Below, piece after piece: positions 1 through 8,625 of a stretch of 22,449 nt of DNA. Positions within the stretch are counted from its first letter, which is position 1; each line of letters opens with the position of its first letter. Where the stretch lies: positions 1-22,449 of the forward strand of contig JAMQCK010000453.1 of NCBI GenBank assembly GCA_024196135.1, given 5' to 3'. Position numbers and translations under genes: made by a program. The notes under the pieces were generated by a model. That model had not been told where the DNA came from and made no database searches. It was given only the letters and a program-made list of their open reading frames with translations. This stretch comes from Pleurotus ostreatus/Saccharomyces cerevisiae fusant (Eukaryota; Opisthokonta).

Positions 1-1035
1 GTCTCCACCCCACCCACCGCGAGGCTGTTCGCTTTGCTGGCGCAGACCTTCCCGAAAGCGACAGATACAGTGGAGGATCGAGACCCGGCGACTTGGGACT
101 ATAAGAAGCTCCATCACTATCTGACAACCGCGACGCGCGAAACAGATCCAGATCCAACGTTCGTCGCCAACATCCGGAAGTGCATCCTCCCCCGCTCCGA
201 GCTCATCTGGGAGCGCATTAAGGGCGCGCTGGGTGTGCCCCCGGAGCTTGACCATGACGACCCTGCGGAGGCTTCTGATCTCTCATCGGATGAGGGTATG
301 AAGGCCCGTGGCCACTGGGAGGGGTGGGACACTGCGTGGGATTCGCCGGTAGTTGAGCGCAAGCAGTACTTTGCGGCGGGAGACGCGGTGTCGCCGACGC
401 CTCAGGGTGCTTCTCCGGGCGCGCCTGTGACGATCACGACTCAGGCGGCTTCCCCGCCAGTCGAGGATGGATTCACGAGCAGCAGTGATGACGAGCTCGA
501 CTCGTCGCTCACTGTAGAGACGCTGGTGGCGTCGGGCTCGCCGACGCCCATTTCTCCGCGGTCGCCCGGCCTGGGCCTCATCACTGAGGCGGACGAGGAG
601 GAGTTGAACGAAGCCGCAGACGCGAGCCCGCCGGCGCAGGAGCCCATCGCCGGCCTCCGGTTCCGCACGAACTCGTCCAACGCGCCGACCTCACCCGCGC
701 GCATGTCATCGTCGATCCTCTCCAGCCTGCCCTCCACATTCTCCGACACCTCGGTCTCCTCCCTCAGCGACGGCCTCGGGCGCAGCTTCACGTCGACGCA
801 CTCCCTCTCGCGCTCGCCCGGCAGCGCGCTGTCGTACTCGCCGGAGACGCCGCCGCCATCCATCGGCAAGCGGCTGGGGCACCGCAGCAGCTTCGGCAGC
901 TTCGCGAGCATCCACAGCATCTCGCTCAGCGATCGGGGGAGCATAGGTGGCGATGGGGGCTATGGGGGCTTGGAGCGCAAGGCCCCGCTGTTCGTCAGCA
1001 GCTTCGCGGGCATGGGCGCGCGCAGGCGAGGCTAA
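1..1035 (+). CDS. 3' part of an unrecognised serine-rich protein
   Basis: The frame is open from base 1 to the TAA at 1033-1035, so the gene begins to the left of the window. There is no convincing ATG near the left edge, and the visible part is probably a last exon. The first ~80 residues look folded, with aromatic and charged positions (for example TWDYKKLHHYL and the stretch LPRSELIWERIKGALGVPPE). The remaining ~250 residues are low complexity, rich in Ser, Pro, Gly and acidic residues, with many SP and SS pairs of the kind seen in phosphorylated disordered tails. I do not recognise the family and assign no function. Long open frames on the opposite strand reflect the GC-rich codon use and are not taken as genes. 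The coding call rests on the long open frame, the amphipathic N-terminal part and the drop in GC content just after the stop. Confidence 0.7.
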   Translation, partial: VSTPPTARLFALLAQTFPKATDTVEDRDPATWDYKKLHHYLTTATRETDPDPTFVANIRKCILPRSELIWERIKGALGVPPELDHDDPAEASDLSSDEGMKARGHWEGWDTAWDSPVVERKQYFAAGDAVSPTPQGASPGAPVTITTQAASPPVEDGFTSSSDDELDSSLTVETLVASGSPTPISPRSPGLGLITEADEEELNEAADASPPAQEPIAGLRFRTNSSNAPTSPARMSSSILSSLPSTFSDTSVSSLSDGLGRSFTSTHSLSRSPGSALSYSPETPPPSIGKRLGHRSSFGSFASIHSISLSDRGSIGGDGGYGGLERKAPLFVSSFAGMGARRRG

Positions 1036-2595
1036 GCCTTTCACAGGTTCGTTCGTCTCTTGGGGCTTCTTGGCTCAACGCGAATCCCTTGGTTGACACG
1101 CTTGACAGTATCACTCCATGCACTCATCCTGGAATATCGCATTCATACACGCGAACTTTCTCTCCCCACTCTCCTCAAGGACTGTAGATATGTGTACAAT
1201 ACCGGAGGCGCGTCTGCGCGTCGCTCAAGGCAAAATGTAGTATAAGGGCTTGGTACTGGTATCATGTGTGTCTTTTTGTTTGTAATTGGTATGGAAGCTG
1301 TGCTTTCCGTGGTCAGACTTGTCGATTGCCAACGTCGTCCAAGACAGGGTTCGTTTGTTGCGATGTAGGTAAGGATTGGTCCTGTGTTATCAGATAGGGT
1401 GGCAATGCAGCTCGATTGGCCGTGCGTTCGCGCGCTCCGTAGTCCTGCATCGCTCAGGTGAGTGCTCGATATCAGGGTCGGTGGTAGACCGTGATTAACT
1501 AGGCGTCAGCTGGAGAGCTTGGGCTAGGAATTGCCGCGCGAGAGACGTCACTATGAGGTCCCATGAACGCTCGTCTATTCGACTTCCTCCCTCACGTTCG
1601 TCTTCTCCCTTCGATTTCTTGCGCCTAGGGTGGAGGAGTGGCGAGGGTTGGCGATTTCCAGCGTCTCAATTCAATCCATGAATGCATGATACCTTGGGCA
1701 ATCCATTCAGCGATCCCGCGGCAACCCTATCCTGCCATTCACTCTCGCCTACGGCCTTCGCCGCTGTGCTTGAACTTGAACGTTCGTGCGACGGCCGAGT
1801 GCCGTCATGAATATGCCTTCGCGGGCTCATACCGGGCTTCTGTAGGCTTGCGCCATGGCTTCGGTAGCTTCGCGAAGCTGAGAAGGTACGTCGACAACTT
1901 AGACCACGTCTATTGTGGCTCATGGGGCTCCAGAACAGCTGTCAGTGCGCATGCAGTAGGGACCTAAGCCAGCATGAGGATAGCGCTGCTTCGCGGATCG
2001 CCGCTATGTCGCATGCTGTACATGCCTTTGGAGCGAGACGACGCCACGACCTACGGAGCGCGACACTCCGGCACCCATTGAGTGGATATCCACACGCGTA
2101 GTGGAACGCTACTCGTGTACCTTCGTCAAGCGGCGTAGCTCACATGAGCAGGACTCCATTCAATGGTGCGCCACCCTCCAACTACCCCCAGATGCCGCGC
2201 CAACGCGTCCTGACGGGGCGGCTTTCCAGGGGGTTCCCGCATTCGCCGAAGTTCGAATATCAACATGCACGTGAAAAATCAGGTGACATTCAAGGGTTCG
2301 AATCCTGATGCCGCCTCGTACTTTAGGCGTGGGTTGTTTTGACGCGAACGTGCCGCCATACCCAGGTCATGTATTCGTATCACTAGAGAACAACTTTCTG
2401 CATCTCTTGGTGTGAATAACAAAGGAATTACACAAACCTCGGATGCTTTTCGATTGTGTACTGTTGTGTGTCCAGTGGCTGTGCCTTTTGTATCGTCCGT
2501 CTCCAAAAGGAAAGTGCCAAACTTGAACATAACCGTGACTGCCAAGTGCCAACGACGCTCATAGCACGCGATAACGACCAAACGAAATTCTTACG
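1036..2595. other. Intergenic region with no supportable gene
   Basis: About 1.56 kb between the serine-rich gene and the Nnf1-like gene. Base composition is more even than in the coding regions. Open frames are short, unrelated to each other, and show no family motif or credible exon chain. The left ~200 bases probably hold the 3' UTR of the first gene. The only distinctive element is a perfect pol III B-box-like string at 2295-2305. No terminal inverted repeats or transposase-like coding were seen. Confidence 0.6.
2295..2305 (+). promoter_or_regulatory. Isolated B-box-like element, possible tRNA or SINE remnant
   Basis: The 11-base string GGTTCGAATCC matches the T-loop/B-box consensus bound by TFIIIC. 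It is followed by TGCCGCC at 2309-2315, and the six bases GGCGGC at 2217-2222 could pair with its GCCGCC. However, the T-stem is poor (two of five pairs fail), there is no A-box-like D arm after 2224, and the implied length of ~100 nt would need an intron. It is best read as a degenerate tRNA-derived sequence or a chance match. Confidence 0.25.
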
Positions 2596-3523
2596 ATGGA
2601 CAGAAACTCTAAAGCGAGTCGCCGCTGGATTCACTTCCACTCAGCCTTGCAACTTGCCGTCTCGCGCGCGTCGCATAAGTGGACGTCAGTACGCGTTGCC
2701 TGTCGACTAGCAGTCGCTCACGTCCGTTCAGTTTTGAAGAATTCGCACTATGCTTTCCAGAGTTCATCGAACAGGACAGGGATACAGCGTCCCAGCTGTT
2801 CAACCGCACGTCTGATTACATCGAGAGCCAGATATCGGTACGCGCCAGCTTCCTTTTGTCGAAGTAGCGGGTTCTGATAGATGGAGTTCAGAGGATGGTT
2901 GAGGACATATGCAAAGAGCATGATATGCAGACCAGCATAGACACACTACATCGGTATGCGATTTCCCTTATACCGTCTGAACAATTTCCTCAACGTCCAT
3001 CCAGCATCGTGAATGAAGCCAAGGAACGTGACCAAGCGCTCGCAGCGACTGGTACGTATTCCAATATGGAACTAGCTATGACTCTGATGAAGCGAAATGG
3101 ACCTAGGCCAACCCCCGCCTCCCGATGTATGGTCTTCGTCGACCACTCCGCGCAATGCTATCGCCGCGCGAACGGTACCTTTGCTGCGACAGCATCGCGA
3201 CCAGCTAAAGGTCATGCTGGATGAGGTGCGTTCGTAGGTATTTAGATAGTCGACTGAACCAAACTTTCGATAAAGCAACGAGCGAGGAACGCCCAAATGC
3301 TGCGAGTGGTGGCGGAAAATCGCGCTGCAGCGGAGGTCGCGGATCGTCAAGTGCATGAGATTATGGACGCCATAGAGAAGGTGAGTATTTTCTTGTTGTG
3401 TACTAGTAGTCAACTGAGAGGTGGATACAGGTCATAGCCGAATTTGAGAGGCTTCCAGTCGAGACCCTTGATTCCTGGGCGGTCACCGTGCACGAAGCTG
3501 TACAAGGTCGTCCTTCGCCATGA
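2596..3523 (+). CDS. NNF1: Probable kinetochore subunit Nnf1 (MIS12/MIND complex), 7 exons
   Basis: Model: exons 2596-2684, 2732-2837, 2892-2953, 3005-3051, 3107-3225, 3276-3380 and 3431-3523; introns of 47-55 nt, all GT-AG; 206 residues. Nnf1 (PMF1 in animals) is a coiled-coil subunit of the four-protein MIS12/MIND complex, which links centromeric chromatin to the Ndc80 complex at the outer kinetochore. The evidence is the ordered family pattern: RRWIHFHSAL near residue 10, then KWTFEEFALCFPEF spanning the first splice, the helix FNRTSDYIES, then DTLHRIVNEAKERD across the third splice. These are followed by an ARTVPLLRQHRDQL helix, a long charged coiled coil (RVVAENRAAAEVADRQ) and a C-terminal ERLPVETLDSWAV segment. 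Splice phases are consistent throughout. No single open frame covers more than a fraction of the gene, so simple ORF calling would miss it. The ATG at 2596 is the only in-frame start close to the first conserved block. The first donor (GTCAGT) is the weakest. Convergent with the questin-oxidase-like gene, stops 110 bases apart. Confidence 0.72.
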
Positions 3524-3632
3524 TCGATACCTATACCAGCATTTGTATTGTACACTAATTTTCTCCGATGTCCACAGCGAGTTCACTAGTTCAGAGCGAG
3601 TTTCATTGGTCGCAAGCACGGCGCAAATACGC

Positions 3633-5402
3633 TCACTTCATCGAAACGGCAACATAACCCTTCGAGTCCGCCCAAGCCTCGTCCCATCCCAGCCCACTAT
3701 GATCCCAACCTCGCTTCTCCTCGCCCCTGCTGACCCACCCCAGACCATCCAGCATCACCGTCGCCGCACGCAAGAAAAGCGTTCCATCGACACCCACCAC
3801 ACCAAGGTCATCCTCCGTCTCGTACAGCTGCGCACCATAGTAAAGCGAGCGTGCCACCTTCGAGACATGCGGCTCCGGATGGTGGATAGCGTTGTCGATG
3901 ATCGTGGACCAGCCGCCTGGCGTATGCCGAGTCGAGGACGAGTTGCTCCCTTTCAGCGCGCCGTTCGCGTCAGAACGGGGACCACCGAGCAACTTGTCCT
4001 GCTCGTTGTCGAGTGTGGCAGGCCTTTCGTACAGCGCCGCAACATCCGGCTTGGGACGCCCCCGCATGATCGTCGTCATCAGCATCATCCGCATGAGGAG
4101 GTGCAGCAGGCGCGCCTGGTACACGGGCTCGCGCGCCACAGCAAGTAGCGGGCGGATGAACGTTCCCGCCGTCAACAGATGCATGAGGTGGAAGTCCACT
4201 AGGGGCGGGCGACCTTGAGCATCCCGACGGAGGCCGGTGCCGGCGAGTAAGAGCGTGCCCTGGACGATAATCTCCTTCATCTTGTGCTCGAGGTCAGCGG
4301 CGAATGCGGTGGTGTCCTCGACGGGCGGGAACGTCCATCTGTTCGCAAGGTCGAAAATGGCGCGCGAGCGCATAGGATCGGCGAAGAACTTGTCGATGCG
4401 CTGCAGTGTCGCAGCGTATGTTGGGTCTTTGTTGTATGGACCGGGCTGCAGGACATCAGAGGCGTAGAGGTCAACGAAGAGATCATTGAGAGACGCCGAC
4501 GGCTTGGACGTGAACGTCACGTTGGGATCGCCAGAGGGTAAATCCGCCAGATATTCGACCGGATAGTCAGGGACGTGGACGGCTGTGAGAGCGAGACCCA
4601 TGGCCGTGAGGTAGTCCTGCTTGAACTCGACGCCGAACTGAGCGCCCTGTGAGCATCATGCCGATACTGCCAAAGATCCAACTTACGCCAGTCTGAATCC
4701 ATGGATGTAACCTTCAAGTCCGCGTCAGTGTTCAGATACTGATAGACCAAATCAGGCCCAGCACTCACAACCCGCTCACAAACCGCGCCAGCATCACCGT
4801 CCCGTTACCATTCGCCGAAGGCGAGAATATATAACGCTCGATGGTGGGCTGTGCGCCATGCTCCGCGATCTGCTCGCCAAAGAACTTGAGGTATGCGACG
4901 TAGGCTCTGTAGTGCATTGTCAGAGGTCTTGTCCTATCTAATCGAGTGTAGAGGGACACAAACTCCTCCTTCCCAAGCGCAGACGTCCAGTTTTCCCCCG
5001 TCAGCTGAGGGATGTTGTCCTCCGGCCCTTGCACGATGGGACGCTGCGATGCGCGCTCCACCTCGTAAATGTCCTGCAAGAGGCTCGCTGACGCGCCCAG
5101 GTCGTATGCGGAGAGAAGGCTGGGGAGGTAAATGAGCGAGCGCTAGGTGGCACGCGCGTGCGGAATTTGATAGCACACGGAAGGAAGGAACGGTCAGCTC
5201 GCGAGAGAACGAAAACTCACTGGTGCGAGAGATGGTTGTGGAAACCCTTGTTGTTGAAGTAACAGTGGTGCTTCTCGTAGTCGGCCAGTAGATTCTCTTG
5301 AGTGGCCTTTGCAGCGGAGGGTGTAGCGCCCGGGACGTTAACGAGGCCCTTGCGCAGAGGAGGGTTGGTGTGGAAGGGATGTACTATGGCACCGGTGGGC
5401 AT
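3633..5402 (-). CDS. Questin oxidase-like protein (DUF4243 family), 4-5 exons
   Basis: Model (coding direction): 5402-5221, 5119-4769, a 25-nt exon 4711-4687, and 4646-3633; 523 residues. A 51-nt segment at 4957-4907 inside exon 2 ends in a branch-like CTGAC and TACAG and may be an additional in-frame intron with a weak GTCCCT donor, giving 506 residues. The family includes questin oxidase/AflY-type Baeyer-Villiger-like enzymes that open quinone or lactone rings in fungal polyketide pathways, but most members have no known substrate. Family features: the His-rich N-terminal segment GFHNHLSHHLLSAYDLGAS (joined across intron 1), YEVERASQRPI, ENWTSALGK, the SGLLHPWIQTG block spanning the micro-exon, and FGVEFKQDYLTAMGLALTAV. 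A TATA-like element lies 60 bases upstream of the ATG. Membership is fairly sure; substrate and pathway are not. Confidence 0.8.
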
Positions 5403-5906
5403 GGTGAGAGTCGAAGAGCGGCGAGTGGTTGTCTGTTCTCCATGTTCATGACAGGCGAGGGTTATATAGGTCGTTCCGAGGGCTGGGCGACTGTCTTTGT
5501 AATCGGAACATGGTCCACTGAGAAGCATGCATGTGACGTTGGTGAGCGGGTGACTGCCTCAGTGAAGGCAGCAGATTCCGAGGAAGCAGGACGAGTCTGT
5601 CAGCGTGTGTGCGTGACTACCTACATGTTCATGCAGCGGCTGAATTCTACCCGCTTATGGGGTAACCGTTAGCGTACTTTCGCACTCGAACGCGGCGAGG
5701 ACTGCGTGGCTTTCCGGCCGAGCAGGTTCCTTGACAATGCTGCACGTTATTCCCTGGAGCTTGAAGGCCAATGAATCCGGTCAAGCAGACTTCCTGATCA
5801 GTCGAGCTATTTTACATGGTTACATCTGAAGACATGAGACTCGTCAACGATCTCCTCCATACGCGTCCGCGAGCAAACATACATTACACAATTCATTTTC
5901 CCTCCA
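5403..5906. other. Intergenic: questin-oxidase-like promoter and epoxide hydrolase 3' flank
   Basis: This 504-base gap lies between two minus-strand genes. The part nearest 5402 holds the TATA-like element of the questin-oxidase-like gene. The part nearest 5907 should hold the 3' UTR of the epoxide hydrolase gene. No further exon, repeat or RNA gene was recognised. Confidence 0.6.
5462..5468 (-). promoter_or_regulatory. TATA-like element of the questin-oxidase-like gene
   Basis: TATATAA on the minus strand, 60 bases upstream of the ATG at 5402. Two ATGs lie between it and the chosen start, at 5449 and 5443. Both are out of frame with the main start and only about 13-25 bases from the TATA element, so they are probably upstream of the transcription start. 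This supports the start at 5402 over the in-frame upstream open stretch, which runs through the TATA box. Confidence 0.5.
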
Positions 5907-7989
5907 TCAGTACCCATCCTTCCCCTCCACCACCCCATACGCCGGCCCGCCCTTCGCGTACATCTTCCGCAGGTCGCCAGCGAGGATTTCAGGCACCTCG
6001 TACGCGGCGAAGTGCCCACCCTTGTCGTGCTTCTCCTCGAAGACGACGGTGCCAAGGAGGTCGCGGATGCTGAGGAGGGGGTCAGTATGGGGGTACGACA
6101 TCCGAGTCAGCACACGAAGTTCGGCCTAGCGAATAGGGCGCGGCGTAAGGGCTCGCAGAACACGATATCTCCCCGCGCAGCCTCTTCCTCTCTCCACTCC
6201 ACACAGAAAAAACCAACTCACGGCTTCGGCGAGACCGCAATCTCCCCCGGCAAGATCGTGAAGCCCAGCGGGATCGGGCTCGGCGGCGGCGGCGCCTGGC
6301 CCGCCGCCGCCGCCTTCGCGATCGCGGAGAAGGACTCGTAGTAGATGCGGAAGGACGCGGTGGGGCCGGCGCGGGAGAACCAGTAGATGGAGATCCAGGT
6401 GAGGACTGGGAGGGGTTAATAGGGTGCTTAGGTGGGTGAGGGTTAGGGAGAGGGTGGATGAGGTGGATGTGAGGGATGATGGGTGAGGGGGAGGGATGAT
6501 GGGTGAGGGGGAGGGGGAGGGTAGATGGGGGAGTGGGTGACGAATGTAGGTCAGGAGGGAATGAGGGAGAAGCGAGGTGGGGTAGTGGGGAGAAGTGCGA
6601 GGGAGAGGAGCGGGTGAGCGAGGTGGGTGAGGCCAGACCAAGAGCCACCTGGACGCACCTTCGTCATCCGTCCAAGGATAGTTGTGCGTCCACGATACGA
6701 GCTTCTCGTAGATCCACGCCAGCAGTCCGACGGGCGAGTCGGTCATGGCGTAGCCGAGGGTCTGCGGTTTGGCTGGGTTGACGGATGTTAATAATTGGCC
6801 ATCCACTGAGGAGAAGACGCCTCTCTCATCCTTCGAGGGGGACTTGGACATTAAAAACTTACTCGACTGCAACCGCATATACGCGCCCTCCTTCTCGCGC
6901 CACTGCAGCCCCAGCTTGGCCTGCTCCTGTTCCTCAGGCGTGAGCTGGACGTTGGGCGGGTCGGGGCCGAAGGAACTGTAAGACGTGAGTAAGTCATGGA
7001 TCATCTTCAGAGCAATGTGCGGGTTTTGTATCGGGTTGGCCGCGATAAGAGGCTTGTGGATGAGCCTGACGGCACTCACGTAGGCATGTTGGTGTGCCAG
7101 GCCTTGACGTGCTTGACGCCGTAAACTGTCGACATGTAGCGTGTGATCTGGAGGGTCAGGAAGGTTTGTCCAGGTAAAAAAGTGAAGGTCAGAAGTCTTC
7201 TCGGATACAAACGAGGAAGCACGAACGCACCCCAGCGCCCCAGTCGCCTCCCTGAGTGACTAATGGTACGGTCAGTAAGGAGCCGAAGATATTATTCATC
7301 GAAATATTCACCATACGTCTCGTACCCAAGCGCCAGCATCAGCTTGTGAGCCACCTGACGAGTTCTTAGCTTCTTTCAAGCGTATATACGCTGGTTCTCA
7401 CCTCGCCGTACTGAGGGATCGCAAAGCCCCTCTTATGCGGCTGCTCCGAGAAGCCAAAACCAGGAAGGCTCATCGCGACGACATGGAAGCTCGGCTGGCC
7501 CTCCGCCTCTCCCGCCAGAAGCGGCGCGATCTTCCGTGCCTCGATGAAGCTACCCGGCCCTGTGGATAGCAATCGATAAGCGCCCACCCCGACCCCGGAT
7601 TCACATCCACAACTCAAGCGTTGAATGGATGGATGCACGTAGATTACATAACACCAATCTCGACACGCACAGCCATGCACGAACAGCAGCGGGATCGCGC
7701 TCGCCTTGGCGCTCTTTACATGCACGTAGTGCACGTTGAGCGACCCGTGGCCGTCGACGGCGACGTCGCGCGTGAACTGGGGGAGGTCTGCGTTGAGCGC
7801 GGCCTCCTGCTTGCGCCAGTCGAACCCGCTGCGCCAGTGCGCGACGAGGCGCTTGATGTCGGCGAGCGGGGAGCCGTAGTCGCGGCCCGCGTCCTCGAGC
7901 TCGTCGGGGAAGATAGTGAGCTCGAGCTTCTTCTGGAGGAGCAGGAGGCGGTCGTCGGGGATGGCGATCTTGAAGGGGGTTTCGGACAT
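5907..7989 (-). CDS. Microsomal-type epoxide hydrolase (alpha/beta hydrolase), 9 exons
   Basis: Model (coding direction): 7989-7671, 7559-7402, 7354-7312, 7259-7231, 7147-7080, 6975-6863, 6772-6659, 6405-6222 and 6069-5907; 1191 nt, 396 residues, close to family length. These enzymes add water to epoxides through an Asp-ester intermediate. Residues ~1-100 are the EHN N-terminal domain. The oxyanion motif HGWPGSF (105-111) is joined across intron 1. The nucleophile is Asp179 in GGDWG, the likely acid is Glu336 in LPGE, and the base is His362 in GGHFAA, so the triad is complete. [13 protein letters not shown] supplies a lid Tyr. Exon 4 is only 29 nt. Intron 8 (6658-6406) is unusually long for this locus and made of CT-rich repeats that happen to stay open in one frame, which could mislead gene callers. 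Endogenous substrate unknown; possible roles are lipid epoxide detoxification or a secondary pathway with the neighbouring questin-oxidase-like gene. A decayed inverted copy lies at 11520-11900. Confidence 0.9.
6418..6620 (+). repeat. G-rich low-complexity tract in epoxide hydrolase intron 8
   Basis: The plus strand here is almost purely purine with T interruptions and contains many runs of three or more G. Two exact 20-base copies of GAGGGATGATGGGTGAGGGG lie back to back at 6471-6490 and 6491-6510, followed by a further GAGGG run. The spacing fits the usual G-quadruplex pattern (four G-runs with loops of 1-7 bases). The G-rich strand is the template strand of the gene, so the pre-mRNA would be C/U-rich. 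Confidence 0.75.
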
Positions 7990-8060
7990 ATGGGGGTGTC
8001 AAGTAGAGTGGATGGGATGATGAGCGGGACAGATGGGAGGAGGAGGCAAGACGCGTCGTC

Positions 8061-8067
8061 TTATAAA
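8061..8067 (-). promoter_or_regulatory. TATA-like element of the epoxide hydrolase gene
   Basis: TTTATAA on the minus strand, about 72 bases upstream of the ATG at 7989. It is followed downstream by a pyrimidine-rich stretch (CTTGCCTCCTCCTCCC), a common layout around fungal transcription starts. It supports 7989 as the start rather than any upstream open frame. Confidence 0.5.
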
Positions 8068-8408
8068 GGGTGTACGTCCCCGTGCTATATCGGGTTTTCC
8101 CAATTTCTTGCACAGCCGTGGATGCAAACCCACCTCGACTATGGCGAGCTGGTGAGCGCCTGATCACTGCGCTCTGTCCGTCCCCATTGCCAGAAGCCCG
8201 AAGCAGCTGCACCTCGGTACATCGTCCAGGGTTCTGGGAGGACGGAAGCGCGCTCGAGTCACCGGGAGGACTCAGAAGAATGAGAATTTCAGCAGAAACA
8301 TAACCGGCACCGGAGAGGTGGCAAGCAGCGATCGGAATGCGGATCCGGGGACAAGTCCCGCGGGAGCGCACGTGCCGGGCCGCACGAACACGTGGAAGCG
8401 AAGATGTG

Positions 8409-8434
8409 GACCCACAACATTGACCCACAACATT
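8409..8434 (+). repeat. 13-base tandem repeat, two exact copies
   Basis: GACCCACAACATT occurs twice head to tail (8409-8421 and 8422-8434) in the gap between the decarboxylase 3' end and the epoxide hydrolase promoter. It may be a recent slippage event or a paired protein-binding site. Confidence 0.7.
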
Positions 8435-8625
8435 CGCTTGAAGTGCAGAGTTTGCAAGTACTGACTAGCGTCACGAATTGTATCCCCAACCGATCACTGT
8501 TCCAATATCTACTCGAAACTCATTAGTATGCGAGATGGGCCCATCAGTTGTGAGTCGTCCCAGTCTTGATATCGTTCCCATAGATGTGTTCAAGCGGCGG
8601 ACAAGTCAGACATTGGGCGACGCCT

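Larger units (their letters stand above)
7990..8625. other. Intergenic: epoxide hydrolase promoter and decarboxylase 3' flank
   Basis: This 636-base gap lies between two minus-strand genes. It contains a TATA-like element near 8061 followed (minus strand) by a CT-rich leader, a 13-base tandem repeat at 8409-8434, and a stretch (about 8110-8300) that reappears in inverted orientation at about 11520-11690. No coding exon was recognised. Confidence 0.6.

Noticed and set aside
441..944. Minus-strand open frame opposite the serine-rich gene
   Set aside because: It mirrors the GC-rich serine codons of the plus strand and has no ATG-linked context or family motif.
2217..2316. A possible tRNA gene around the B-box
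   Set aside because: The T-stem has two mismatches, there is no D arm or A-box after position 8, and no anticodon arm could be placed; kept only as a remnant candidate.
5382..5449. A short upstream ORF overlapping the questin-oxidase-like start
   Set aside because: Its ATGs (5449 and 5443) are only about 13-25 bases after the TATA element and are probably not transcribed.
6126..7079. A long open frame on the minus strand covering part of the hydrolase gene
   Set aside because: It runs through introns 6-8 and translates the CT-rich repeat as Pro/Ser/His-rich sequence; the family alignment requires splicing there.
7601..8428. A 275-codon open frame on the minus strand overlapping the hydrolase promoter
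   Set aside because: It reads the hydrolase first exon in another frame, crosses the TATA element, and has no recognisable domain.
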